A stretch of DNA of 64,000 nt from Burkholderia contaminans (GTDB lineage Bacteria > Pseudomonadota > Gammaproteobacteria > Burkholderiales > Burkholderiaceae): NCBI RefSeq assembly GCF_029633825.1, contig NZ_CP090640.1:1-64000 (forward strand), written 5' to 3'. Below the pieces are notes generated by a model, which had not been told where the DNA came from, ran no database searches, and was given only the letters and a program-made list of their open reading frames with translations. The position numbers and the translations under genes were made by a program. Below are positions 50,941-58,919 of this stretch, in pieces; position 1 is the first letter of the stretch; each line of letters starts with the position of its first letter.

Positions 50941-51432
50941 TCACACCTTCAGGATGCGCTCGCCGCGTCCGATGCCGGAGCTGCCGGTGCGCACGGTCTC
51001 AAGGATCGCGCCCGCGTCCAGCCCCTGGATGAATGCGTCGAGCTTGTCGCTCGCGCCCGTCAATTCGATCGTGTAGGTCTTTTCGGTCACGTCGATGATG
51101 CGGCCGCGGAAAATGTCCGCCATCCGCTTCATTTCTTCGCGCTCCTTGCCCACTGCACGTACCTTGATCAGCATCAGCTCGCGTTCGATGTGTGCACCGT
51201 CGGTCAGGTCCACCACTTTCACCACCTCGATCAGGCGGTTCAGATGCTTCGTGATCTGTTCGATCACGTCGTCGGAGCCAATGGAAACGATGGTGAGCCG
51301 CGACAGCGATTGGTCTTCGGTCGGCGCCACCGTCAAGGTTTCGATGTTGTAGCCGCGTGCGGAAAACAGACCGACCACGCGCGACAGCGCGCCCGGTTCG
51401 TTCTCCAGCAGGACGGAAATGATGTGTCTCAT
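50941..51432 (-). CDS. ilvN: Acetolactate synthase small (regulatory) subunit
   Basis: The 163-residue product has an N-terminal ACT domain (ENEPGALSRVVGLFSARGYNIETL) and a second ferredoxin-like C-terminal domain. The length fits the IlvH/IlvN class that gives valine feedback inhibition and activates the large subunit. The name could equally be ilvH. It lies between ilvB and ilvC on the same strand. Confidence 0.95.
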   Translation of the reverse strand: MRHIISVLLENEPGALSRVVGLFSARGYNIETLTVAPTEDQSLSRLTIVSIGSDDVIEQITKHLNRLIEVVKVVDLTDGAHIERELMLIKVRAVGKEREEMKRMADIFRGRIIDVTEKTYTIELTGASDKLDAFIQGLDAGAILETVRTGSSGIGRGERILKV

Positions 51433-51544
51433 GTTCGCTTCTTCCAGAATGTGTCCGTGTCGATTCCCTCGCGCCGCGCGCTGCCGCGTGCCGCGCCGCC
51501 CTTCGTGAAGGCGGCCGCAGCGGGCTCAGGCGCGCGTCGCGCCG

Positions 51545-53308
51545 TTACAGATCTTCCGATCCGAGCAGCATCTCGGTGATGCCCTTGCCGGCCTGTACCA
51601 TCGGCCAGACGTTTTCGGTCGGATCGGTCTGGAAGTCGAGAAACACGGTGCGGTCCTTCAGGCGCAGCGCTTCCTTCAGCGCCGGCTCCACATCCGAGGT
51701 CTTTTCGATCCGCATGCCGACATGGCCGTACGCTTCGGCGAGCTTCACGAAATCAGGCAGTGCATCCATGTACGAATGCGAATAGCGCTTGCTGTATTCG
51801 ATCTGCTGCCACTGGCGAACCATGCCGAGATAGCGGTTGTTCAGCGAAATGATCTTCACGGGCGTGTCGTACTGCAGGCAGGTCGACAGTTCCTGGATGC
51901 ACATCTGGATCGAGCCTTCGCCCGTGATGCACAGCACGTCGTCGTCCGGGTGCGCCATCTTGACGCCCATCGCTGCCGGCAGGCCGAAGCCCATCGTGCC
52001 GAGGCCGCCGGAGTTGATCCAGCGACGCGGCTTGTTGAAACGGTAGAACTGCGCCGCCCACATCTGGTGCTGGCCGACGTCCGAGCACACGAACGCATTG
52101 CCGTCCGTCAGCTCCCACGCCTTCTCGACCACGTACTGCGGCTTGATGATCTCGCTTTCGCGGTCGTACTTCAGGCAGTCCTTCGCGCGCCAGCCCTCGA
52201 TGTCCTTCCACCATTGCGCGAGCGCCTCGGTGTCGGGGCCATGCTCGGCCGTCTGCAGCTGCTCGATCAGCTCCTTCAGCACTTCCTTCACGTCGCCGAC
52301 GATCGGGATGTCGACCTTCACACGCTTCGAGATCGACGACGGGTCGATGTCGATGTGGATGATCTTGCGCGGACGCGACGCGAAGTGCGCCGGGTCGCCG
52401 ATTACGCGATCATCGAAGCGGGCACCGATCGCGATCAGCACGTCGCAGTGCTGCATCGCCATGTTCGCTTCGTAGGTGCCGTGCATGCCGAGCATGCCGA
52501 GGAATTTCTTGTCCGACGCGCGATAGCCGCCGAGGCCCATCAGCGTGTTCGTGACCGGGTAGCCGAGCAGGTCCGCGAACTGGTTCAGTTCGCGCGATGC
52601 GTCGGCGAGGATGATGCCGCCACCCGTGTAGATGTACGGACGCTTCGCCGTCAACAGCAGCGACACGGCCTTGCGGATCTGGCCCGAATGGCCCTTCGTG
52701 ACCGGGTTGTACGAACGCAGCGACACGCTCTTGACGGGCTCGTATTCGCACGGCGTCTTCGAGATGTCCTTCGGGATGTCGATCAGCACCGGGCCCGGAC
52801 GGCCGGTGCGGGCGATATAAAACGCCTTCTTGACGGTTTCCGCGAGGTCGCGCACGTCCTTCACGAGGAAGTTGTGCTTCACGCACGGACGCGTGATGCC
52901 GACGGTGTCGCACTCCTGGAAGGCATCCTGGCCGATCGCGGCCGTGGGCACCTGGCCGCTGATCACGACCATCGGAATCGAATCCATGTACGCCGTGGCG
53001 ATGCCGGTCACCGCGTTGGTGACACCGGGGCCCGACGTCACGAGACAGACGCCGACATTGCCGGTGGAACGCGCATACGCATCGGCTGCGTGCACGGCCG
53101 CCTGTTCGTGGCGCACCAGCACGTGCTGAATCTTGTCCTGCTTGTAAAGCTCGTCGTAGATGTAGAGTACCGAGCCGCCGGGGTAGCCCCAGATGAATTC
53201 GACGTTTTCATCGGCCAGTGCCTTCATGAGCACGGTACCGCCGATGGAGTCGCTATCGGGAGGGGAAAGGGGTTCCGACGTGGAGAATTCCGCGCTGGGC
53301 ATGTTCAT
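51545..53308 (-). CDS. ilvB: Acetolactate synthase large (catalytic) subunit
   Basis: The start is set at 53308 (MNMPSAEFSTSEP), preceded by AAAGGT, giving 587 residues. The ThDP enzyme layout is clear: the catalytic Glu in VLVRHEQAAVHAADAYAR, a central FAD-binding domain, and the C-terminal ThDP/Mg motif (GEGSIQMCIQELSTC; NNRYLGMVRQWQ). It forms acetolactate or acetohydroxybutyrate. A longer frame upstream is not family-like. Its promoter is at 53455-53483; the leader of about 140 nt shows no branched-chain-rich peptide. Confidence 0.97.
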   Translation of the reverse strand: MNMPSAEFSTSEPLSPPDSDSIGGTVLMKALADENVEFIWGYPGGSVLYIYDELYKQDKIQHVLVRHEQAAVHAADAYARSTGNVGVCLVTSGPGVTNAVTGIATAYMDSIPMVVISGQVPTAAIGQDAFQECDTVGITRPCVKHNFLVKDVRDLAETVKKAFYIARTGRPGPVLIDIPKDISKTPCEYEPVKSVSLRSYNPVTKGHSGQIRKAVSLLLTAKRPYIYTGGGIILADASRELNQFADLLGYPVTNTLMGLGGYRASDKKFLGMLGMHGTYEANMAMQHCDVLIAIGARFDDRVIGDPAHFASRPRKIIHIDIDPSSISKRVKVDIPIVGDVKEVLKELIEQLQTAEHGPDTEALAQWWKDIEGWRAKDCLKYDRESEIIKPQYVVEKAWELTDGNAFVCSDVGQHQMWAAQFYRFNKPRRWINSGGLGTMGFGLPAAMGVKMAHPDDDVLCITGEGSIQMCIQELSTCLQYDTPVKIISLNNRYLGMVRQWQQIEYSKRYSHSYMDALPDFVKLAEAYGHVGMRIEKTSDVEPALKEALRLKDRTVFLDFQTDPTENVWPMVQAGKGITEMLLGSEDL

Positions 53309-53454
53309 TTTGACCTTTCGAATTTTCGGCAAAAAATTGATCGGGTGCTCTCTGCCGGGCTTGTGGCTCGGGTTCAAGCGGCGCGTCCAGTTTGAAGGGC
53401 AGGCTTCTTGGGCCAGCCTCAAATGAGACCATCACTTCATGTTGCGAATCATTG

Positions 53455-53483
53455 ACGATAGCGGGTCGTGATTGGGCCGTCAA
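53455..53483 (-). promoter_or_regulatory. Predicted promoter of the ilvBNC operon
   Basis: On the minus strand a -35 TTGACG (53478-53483) and a -10 TATCGT (53455-53460) are separated by exactly 17 bp. The leader of about 140 nt before ilvB has a short AGGCT/AGCCT stem only. Confidence 0.7.
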
Positions 53484-53663
53484 GCAAAATATCCCGCACC
53501 GCATCATGCGCGCCGCCCGGCACCCCGCCGCCGCGGCTCGCGCGCAACGTACGGCGCCCAACCCGGTGCCAAGCGGCGCGAAAATTTGATAGCATCCGCG
53601 GGTTTTACGAAATTTTTCGACCTTTTACACCACGCAGCGGCCCGCAGCGCATACCTTCACGGA

Positions 53664-54227
53664 ATGGCATCAGACAAGGAACTCGCCGACTTTCTGGCGG
53701 GCGTCGAAAGGCGCGCGTTCAAGCAGGCTGCGTACGCCGTGCGTGACGACGATGCGTCGCTCGACATCGTGCAGGACGCGATGATCAAGCTTGCGGAGAA
53801 GTACGGCGACCGGCCGGCGGCCGAGCTCCCGCTGCTTTTTCAGCGGATCCTGCAGAACGCGATCCACGACTGGTTCCGCCGGCAGAAAGTCCGCAACACA
53901 TGGGTCACGCTCTTCTCGTCGCTGAACAACAGCGACGACGAAGACTTCGACCCGCTCGAAACCCTCGAATCCGCGGACGACAACGCGGGCGTCGAAAGCA
54001 GCGAGCACCGCCTCGAACGTGAGCAGGTTCTGGCCCTGATCGACGAAGAAATCCAGAAACTTCCGGCGCGTCAACGGGAAGCGTTCCTGATGCGTTATTG
54101 GGAAGATATGGATGTCGCCGAGACTGCCGCCGCAATGGGGTGCTCCGAGGGCAGCGTGAAGACGCACTGCTCACGGGCCACCCACACGCTGGCGCACGCG
54201 CTCAAGGCCAAAGGAATCACGCTATGA
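53664..54227 (+). CDS. ECF-like RNA polymerase sigma factor
   Basis: From the ATG at 53664 the product has 187 residues: a sigma region 2 (about 12-75; LDIVQDAMIKLAEKYGD, FQRILQNAIHDWFRRQKVRN), an acidic linker of about 35 residues (SDDEDFDPLETLESADDN), and region 4 (about 120-180; LPARQREAFLMRYWEDMDVAETAAAMGCSEGSVKTHC). Region 3 is missing, as in ECF sigma factors. The next gene, DUF3619, overlaps it by 4 bp (ATGA). The upstream sequence is A/T-rich, but the promoter is not clear. The regulon is unknown. Confidence 0.85.
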   Translation: MASDKELADFLAGVERRAFKQAAYAVRDDDASLDIVQDAMIKLAEKYGDRPAAELPLLFQRILQNAIHDWFRRQKVRNTWVTLFSSLNNSDDEDFDPLETLESADDNAGVESSEHRLEREQVLALIDEEIQKLPARQREAFLMRYWEDMDVAETAAAMGCSEGSVKTHCSRATHTLAHALKAKGITL

Positions 54228-54649
54228 GCTCCGCTCCCGCAAATCGAGAACACGAATTCGCGTTGAAGGTTCGCCGCGCGCTGGACGAGCGCGCGGCCGA
54301 CCTGCCTGCCGCGACCACCGACCGCCTGGCCGTCGCCCGCCGGGCTGCGCTCGCGCGCAAGAAGCCCGAAGCAGCGACCGTGCCGGTGTTCGTGCCGGCC
54401 TTCGCCGGCGCGGCCGGTGCGTACGGCACGGCGCCCGCGAGCCGCCCGCAGGCGTCGTTCGCGCGCCGCCTGCTGCGCGCGTGGCCGTTGGCGCTGCTGC
54501 TCGCGGGGCTCGTCGGCATCGCCTACTGGGAAGACATGCAGCGCACCGCCGAACTCGCCGACATCGACGCGGCGATGCTCAGCGACGACCTGCCGCTCAA
54601 CGCGTATCTCGATCACGGGTTCAACGCGTATCTGTCGCGCGCTCACTAA
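54224..54649 (+). CDS. DUF3619 family single-pass membrane protein, candidate anti-sigma factor
   Basis: The 141-residue product has a charged N-terminal cytoplasmic part (about 1-80), one transmembrane helix (AWPLALLLAGLVGIAYW, about 90-107) and a short acidic periplasmic end. Its start overlaps the stop of the sigma gene (ATGA), and topology and coupling fit an anti-sigma factor. There is no Cys or HxxxC zinc-binding anti-sigma motif. The family is DUF3619, with no confirmed role that I know. Anti-sigma activity is inference from context. Confidence 0.7.
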   Translation: MSSAPANREHEFALKVRRALDERAADLPAATTDRLAVARRAALARKKPEAATVPVFVPAFAGAAGAYGTAPASRPQASFARRLLRAWPLALLLAGLVGIAYWEDMQRTAELADIDAAMLSDDLPLNAYLDHGFNAYLSRAH

Positions 54650-54675
54650 CAGACAATAACGAGGGGATCGCACGG

Positions 54676-55440
54676 GTGAGTCAGAAGCGCGGCCTGGCCG
54701 TATTTTTCGGATGCGTAATCGCGATCGCCGTTTCCTACGTCGCCACGTACCCACGATTCCACCCGGCCCCCGCGACGACCACCGCCGCGGCCACCAGCCC
54801 TGCCGCGCCCGCATCGGCCGCGACCGGGCTGACCACCGAACTGCCCCCGCTGCCCCTTCCCCTGCCGCTGCCGGCCGCTACCGGCCCGCTGTCGTGGGCA
54901 CGCCTCACGCCGGCACAACACGCGGCACTGGCGCCGTTTGCCGACCAGTGGGACGGCTTCAGCGACGCCCGTAAGCGAAAATGGCTGAAGATCGCATCGC
55001 GTTTCGCGAAGTTGACGCCCGATGACCAAAAACGCCTGCAGGACCGGATGACCGAATGGGCGAAGATGACGCCCGAGCAGCGCCGCGTCGCGCGCGAGAA
55101 CTACCAGAGTGCGAAGGAGCTTTCCGCGCAGGCGCGCGAGCGTGCGTGGAAGGCATACCAGCAACTCCCGGAAGAGCAGAAGGAACGTCTCGCTGCCGCC
55201 GAGCGCCGCCGCCGGCCGAGCGTCGTCAGCGCGCCGCCGACCGTCGCCGACCGGGACGTACGCCGCCTCGTCAATTCGCACGAACACCCGGCAAGCGGCC
55301 CGGCCACCGCACCGGCGCCGGTCTCGGCCGCCGTCGCGCCGCCGGTACCCGCATCGTCGACGGCCGGCACCGCATCCGCGCCAGCTGCCGTGGCGCCGGT
55401 GTCGCCCGCCGACGCACCCTCGCTGTTCAAGGGCTCCTGA
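54676..55440 (+). CDS. DUF3106 domain protein, membrane-anchored (GTG start)
   Basis: The start is GTG at 54676, preceded by GAGGGG, giving 254 residues. An N-terminal hydrophobic anchor or signal (GLAVFFGCVIAIAVSYVA) precedes a Pro/Leu-rich linker (PLPLPLPLP). A helical domain follows with repeated short helices (LTPAQHAALAPFADQWD; KWLKIASRFAKLTPDDQKRLQDRM; WAKMTPEQRRVARENY), the DUF3106 pattern, then an Ala/Pro-rich tail. The repeated L-TP-x-Q motifs recall CpxP/Spy-type periplasmic stress sensors, which suggests an envelope role. That is inference. Confidence 0.8.
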   Translation: MSQKRGLAVFFGCVIAIAVSYVATYPRFHPAPATTTAAATSPAAPASAATGLTTELPPLPLPLPLPAATGPLSWARLTPAQHAALAPFADQWDGFSDARKRKWLKIASRFAKLTPDDQKRLQDRMTEWAKMTPEQRRVARENYQSAKELSAQARERAWKAYQQLPEEQKERLAAAERRRRPSVVSAPPTVADRDVRRLVNSHEHPASGPATAPAPVSAAVAPPVPASSTAGTASAPAAVAPVSPADAPSLFKGS

Positions 55441-55446
55441 ACGCCC

Positions 55447-55953
55447 GTGGCGAACGCCCACGCACCTGAAACCCCGGCCGCCGCGCCGTCCGTGCGACGG
55501 CGTCTCGCCGCGCTGCTCTACGAAGGTGTGCTGCTGTTCGGCGTGGTGTTCTTCGCCGGGCTCGCGTTCAGCCTCGCGACGCAGGAACGCAACGGCCTCG
55601 TCCATCACAACCTGCTCGCCGCGTGGATCGCGCTCGTGGTCGGCGCGTACTTCGTCTGGTTCTGGACCCACGGCGGCCAGACGCTGCCGATGAAGACCTG
55701 GCGGTTGCGGCTCGAATCGTCGAGCGGCCGGCCGCTGAGCGCAGGCCACGCGCTCGTCCGCTATGCGCTCGGCTGGCTGTGGTTCCTGCCGCCGCTCGCG
55801 CTGCATCCGCTCCTTGGCCTGTCGGTACCCGTCACGCTCGCGCTCACCGCCGCATGGATCGCCGTATGGGCCGGCGCCGCGCGACTGCACGCCGACCGCC
55901 AGTTTCCGCACGACCGGATCGCACGCACGCGCGTCGTCGCGATACCGCGCTGA
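55447..55953 (+). CDS. RDD family membrane protein (GTG start)
   Basis: The 168-residue product starts with GTG 6 bp after the DUF3106 gene, so the two are coupled. It has three to four hydrophobic helices and the RDD-type pattern: RRRLAALLYEGVLLFGVVF, TLPMKTWRLRLESSSGRPLS with the conserved polar turn, and LGWLWFLPPLAL. RDD proteins have no settled function; some are implicated in ion or stress tolerance. It is the fourth gene of the sigma/DUF3619/DUF3106 cluster. Confidence 0.82.
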   Translation: MANAHAPETPAAAPSVRRRLAALLYEGVLLFGVVFFAGLAFSLATQERNGLVHHNLLAAWIALVVGAYFVWFWTHGGQTLPMKTWRLRLESSSGRPLSAGHALVRYALGWLWFLPPLALHPLLGLSVPVTLALTAAWIAVWAGAARLHADRQFPHDRIARTRVVAIPR

Positions 55954-56071
55954 CGCGCCGCATTCACCAGACGAAAACACCTCGCCTCCGCGACTCCCGT
56001 CCGGCCCGACCGCCTTGCCGGACAAGGGTCGGCGGTTCCGTACGGCAGGTTACGCAACGCCCCGTCGTTCA

Positions 56072-56101
56072 TTGCTAAACACCCTGCAGCTGGCGTAATA
56101 A
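56072..56101 (+). promoter_or_regulatory. Predicted promoter of the LpxH-like/GT4/dgkA operon
   Basis: A -35 TTGCTA (56072-56077) and a -10 TAATAA (56096-56101) are separated by 18 bp. The predicted start lies at the beginning of the inverted repeat at 56110. Confidence 0.55.
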
Positions 56102-56109
56102 GAACGTCT

Positions 56110-56133
56110 CGTGACTGTCATGGCACAGTCACG
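56110..56133 (+). promoter_or_regulatory. Perfect inverted repeat at the start of the LpxH-like transcript
   Basis: Arms CGTGACTGT (56110-56118) and ACAGTCACG (56125-56133) are perfect 9-bp repeats with a CATGGC spacer. Because it sits right at the predicted transcription start, it may be a repressor operator or a 5'-end RNA hairpin. No T-run follows. Confidence 0.6.
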
Positions 56134-56178
56134 CCCGCATGGCGGAATGCCGGTAATGTCAACCGGCGCGAGTCATGC

Positions 56179-57117
56179 ATGGGCCAGAAATCGTCCGCCA
56201 CCTCCCTGTTCCGTCACCCCATCGGCGCCCGCGCCGCCACAGCTTTCCTGTCCGGTTCCGCCACGGCCGACGGGCTGGTGTCGCAAGACCCGCCTGCCGG
56301 GCACGCCACGCAGCATGACGACCCCGACTCGTCGGCCCATCGCTACCGCACCATCTGGCTGTCCGACATCCATCTCGGCTCGAGCGGTTGCCAGGCGCCG
56401 TACCTGCTCGACTTCCTGCGCCACAACGATTCGGAGTACCTGTACCTCGTCGGCGACATCATCGATGGCTGGCAGCTGAAGAAGGGCTGGTACTGGCCGC
56501 AGGCGCACAACGACGTCGTGCAGAAGATCCTGCGCAAGGCACGCAAGGGGACCCAGGTCGTCTACATCCCCGGCAATCACGACGAAGGCGCGCGGCAGTT
56601 CTGCGATCTCGCGTTCGGCGACATCCAGGTGCGCGGCGAGGCGTTCCACACGACGCTCGCGGGCAAACGTTTGTGGATCGTGCACGGCGACCTGTTCGAC
56701 GGGGTGATCCAGCACGCGAAATGGCTCGCGTACCTCGGCGACACGCTCTACACGCTGATCCTCGTGCTGAACCGCTGGTTCAACCGGATCCGCAGCCGGC
56801 TCGGCTTCCAGTACTGGTCGCTGTCGCAGTACCTGAAGCACCAGGTCAAGAACGCCGTCAACTTCATCTCCCAGTTCGAGACCGTGATGACCGACGAAGC
56901 GCGCCGCCGCGGCTGCGACGGCGTCGTATGCGGCCACATCCACAAGGCGGAGATCCGCGACATCGACGGCGTGCTGTACTGCAACGACGGGGACTGGGTC
57001 GAAAGCCTGTCCGCGCTCGTCGAAACGATGGAAGGCGAACTGAAGATCGTCTACTGGACGGTGATGCGCACCGCACCGACGGAGACCACGTCGCGCAAGG
57101 CCAAGGCCACTGCCTGA
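56179..57117 (+). CDS. Calcineurin-like phosphoesterase, UDP-2,3-diacylglucosamine pyrophosphatase-like (LpxH-type)
   Basis: The 312-residue protein carries all metal motifs of the metallophosphatase fold: SDIHLG (about residue 56), VGDIIDGW, PGNHDE, and CGHIHKAE. The layout matches LpxH-like proteins (COG2908), though with an N-terminal extension of about 50 residues and a C-terminal basic tail. LpxH cleaves UDP-diacylglucosamine in lipid A synthesis. The neighbours (a glycosyltransferase and diacylglycerol kinase) suggest a glycolipid role instead of the core Lpx pathway. The start codon is poorly marked. Confidence 0.85.
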   Translation: MGQKSSATSLFRHPIGARAATAFLSGSATADGLVSQDPPAGHATQHDDPDSSAHRYRTIWLSDIHLGSSGCQAPYLLDFLRHNDSEYLYLVGDIIDGWQLKKGWYWPQAHNDVVQKILRKARKGTQVVYIPGNHDEGARQFCDLAFGDIQVRGEAFHTTLAGKRLWIVHGDLFDGVIQHAKWLAYLGDTLYTLILVLNRWFNRIRSRLGFQYWSLSQYLKHQVKNAVNFISQFETVMTDEARRRGCDGVVCGHIHKAEIRDIDGVLYCNDGDWVESLSALVETMEGELKIVYWTVMRTAPTETTSRKAKATA

Positions 57118-57146
57118 CACACCCCTACTTACAGGACAAAGCCGCG

Positions 57147-58181
57147 ATGAAGATCATGATCGTCACCGACGCGTGGGAACCGCAGGTCAACGGCGTCGTG
57201 CGCACGCTGAAGAGCACGGCACGCGAACTCACCGCGCTCGGCCACCGCGTCGAACTGCTGACGCCGCTGGAATTCCGCACGGTGCCCTGCCCGACCTACC
57301 CGGAAATCCGCCTGTCGATCCTGCCGTACCGCAAGCTGCGCGCGCGGATCGACGCGTTCGCGCCCGACGCGCTGCACATCGCGACCGAAGGCCCGCTCGG
57401 CCTCGCCGCGCGACGCTACGCGCGTTCGCGCAAGCTGCCGTACACGACCGCGTACCACACGCGCTTTCCGGAATACGTGCAGGCGCGCTTCGGCATCCCG
57501 CTCGCCGCGACCTATCGCTTCCTCCACTGGTTCCACGGCCCGTCGCTCGCGGTGATGGCGCCGACGCCGGTCGTCAAGCAGGACCTCGAGAAATTCGGCT
57601 TCACGAACGTCGTGCTGTGGACGCGCGGCGTCGATCTCGACGTATTCCGGCCGATGGAATCGAAGGTGCTCAATACCGCGCGGCCGATCTTCCTGTACGT
57701 AGGCCGCGTCGCGATCGAGAAGAACGTCGAGGCATTCCTGCGCCTCGACCTGCCCGGCTCGAAGTGGGTCGCGGGCGAAGGCCCCGCGCTCGCGGAGCTG
57801 AAGTCGCGCTATCCGGAAGCAAACTATCTCGGCGTGCTGTCACAGGCCGAGCTCGCCAAGGTGTATGCTGCGGCCGACGTGTTCGTGTTCCCGAGTCGCA
57901 CCGACACGTTCGGCCTCGTGCTGCTCGAGGCGCTCGCCTGCGGCACGCCGGTGGCCGCCTATCCCGTGACGGGCCCGATCGACGTGCTCGGCGAAGGCGA
58001 CGCCGGCGCGATGCACGAGGACCTGCAGGAAGCCTGCCTCGAAGCGCTGAAGATCGAACGCTCCACTGCGCGCGCATGGGCCGAACGCTTCTCGTGGCGT
58101 GCGGCATCCGAGCAGTTCGCGTCGCATCTGAAGCCGCTGCCGAAGACCGCGTACTCGCCAGCAGAAGGTGCCGCCGTTTGA
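57147..58181 (+). CDS. GT4-family glycosyltransferase
   Basis: The start is set at 57147, with AGGAC upstream, giving 344 residues. The fold is GT-B: N-terminal MKIMIVTDAWEPQVNGVVRTL for the acceptor domain, YVGRVAIEKNVEAFL between the domains, and the C-terminal donor-site motif SRTDTFGLVLLEALACGTPVAAY with the E-x7-E glutamates. Sequences of this kind act on diacylglycerol or phosphatidylinositol in other bacteria (for example MgdA-type or PimB-type), so the acceptor could be a lipid. It is followed by diacylglycerol kinase with overlap. Confidence 0.87.
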   Translation: MKIMIVTDAWEPQVNGVVRTLKSTARELTALGHRVELLTPLEFRTVPCPTYPEIRLSILPYRKLRARIDAFAPDALHIATEGPLGLAARRYARSRKLPYTTAYHTRFPEYVQARFGIPLAATYRFLHWFHGPSLAVMAPTPVVKQDLEKFGFTNVVLWTRGVDLDVFRPMESKVLNTARPIFLYVGRVAIEKNVEAFLRLDLPGSKWVAGEGPALAELKSRYPEANYLGVLSQAELAKVYAAADVFVFPSRTDTFGLVLLEALACGTPVAAYPVTGPIDVLGEGDAGAMHEDLQEACLEALKIERSTARAWAERFSWRAASEQFASHLKPLPKTAYSPAEGAAV

Positions 58182-58714
58182 AACGAGACCTGAACGACAA
58201 AATCCCGCCCCCCGACGCAACGCCGCAACGGCACCGCCCGTTCGACGAGGAAGAGCCGCACGCCGACGCGGACGTGCATGCGCACGAGCCGCTCGGCCCC
58301 GACGACCGGCTCGCGCCGCTGCCACCGAACCCGTACAAGCGCCACCGCGGCATCACGCGCGCCTGGTACGCCCTCAAGCATTCACTGAACGGCTTTCGCG
58401 TGGCGATCCGCGAGGAGAGCGCGTTTCGCCAGGAGCTCACGCTCGCCGCGCTGATGCTCCCGATCGGCGCGTTCGCACCGGTGCCGGCGGCATCGCGTGC
58501 GCTGCTGATCGCGTCGGTGCTGCTCGTGCTGATCGTCGAGCTGCTGAACTCGAGCGTCGAGGCCGCGATCGACCGCATCTCGCTCGAGCGTCACGAACTC
58601 TCGAAGCGCGCGAAGGACCTCGGCAGCGCAGCCGTGACGGTCGCGCTGTTCGCGTGCGTGACGACGTGGGGCTTCGTACTCGGACCGGTCGTCGCACGCT
58701 GGCTCGGCTTCTAG
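58178..58714 (+). CDS. dgkA: Diacylglycerol kinase with N-terminal acidic extension (TTG start)
   Basis: The likely start is TTG at 58178, overlapping the glycosyltransferase stop (TTGA), with AAGGTG upstream, giving 178 residues. The C-terminal 120 residues are DgkA: KHSLNGFRVAIREESAFRQEL, then the signature VELLNSSVEAAIDRI, and three helices. The first 60 residues are acidic and Pro/His-rich and are not in E. coli DgkA (122 residues). It phosphorylates diacylglycerol to phosphatidate. Coupling to the glycosyltransferase suggests diacylglycerol recycling from a lipid transfer reaction. Confidence 0.88.
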   Translation: MKRDLNDKIPPPDATPQRHRPFDEEEPHADADVHAHEPLGPDDRLAPLPPNPYKRHRGITRAWYALKHSLNGFRVAIREESAFRQELTLAALMLPIGAFAPVPAASRALLIASVLLVLIVELLNSSVEAAIDRISLERHELSKRAKDLGSAAVTVALFACVTTWGFVLGPVVARWLGF

Positions 58715-58720
58715 ACGGCT

Positions 58721-58780
58721 GCCCCGCGGGTATCCGGCGCACCGCCCGCGTGCGGCGCTGCACCATGCGCCGCGCGGGGC
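58721..58780. other. Long interrupted stem-loop between dgkA and the TetR gene
   Basis: Outer arms GCCCCGCG/CGCGGGGC (58721-58728 with 58773-58780) and inner arms GGCGCA/TGCGCC (58736-58741 with 58766-58771) form an interrupted stem. It may mark the end of the dgkA transcript. There is no T-run. Confidence 0.45.
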
Positions 58781-58795
58781 GGCGAACAGGAAATG

Positions 58796-58825
58796 CCCCG
58801 GTGTGGCGAAACCCCGGTTTATAAT
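58796..58825 (+). promoter_or_regulatory. Promoter region of the TetR-LOG operon
   Basis: A consensus -10 TATAAT lies at 58820-58825. Direct repeats CCCCGGT (58796-58802 and 58812-58818) lie just upstream, spaced 16 bp apart. No -35 is recognisable, so activation or autoregulation through the repeats is possible. Confidence 0.5.
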
Positions 58826-58919
58826 CGTCCGCTAGACATAGAACAGCAACCCGCGCCGGACGAATCACGCAGCATCGATTGCAGCGCCCGCCAGTCCGGC
58901 ACACACAGGGCCGGACGAC

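Noticed and set aside
53253..53561. A 102-codon minus-strand frame overlapping the ilvB start, and a short ATGATTCGC frame, as leader peptide candidates for ilvB
   Set aside because: Neither has a run of branched-chain codons; the short one encodes only six residues, and the longer one simply runs through the ilvB start in another frame.
54676..55440. The CCGCTGCC-type repeat in the DUF3106 gene as a phase-variable tract
   Set aside because: The repeated PLPLPLPLP codons are imperfect and short, and length changes of single units would not be expected to switch the gene.
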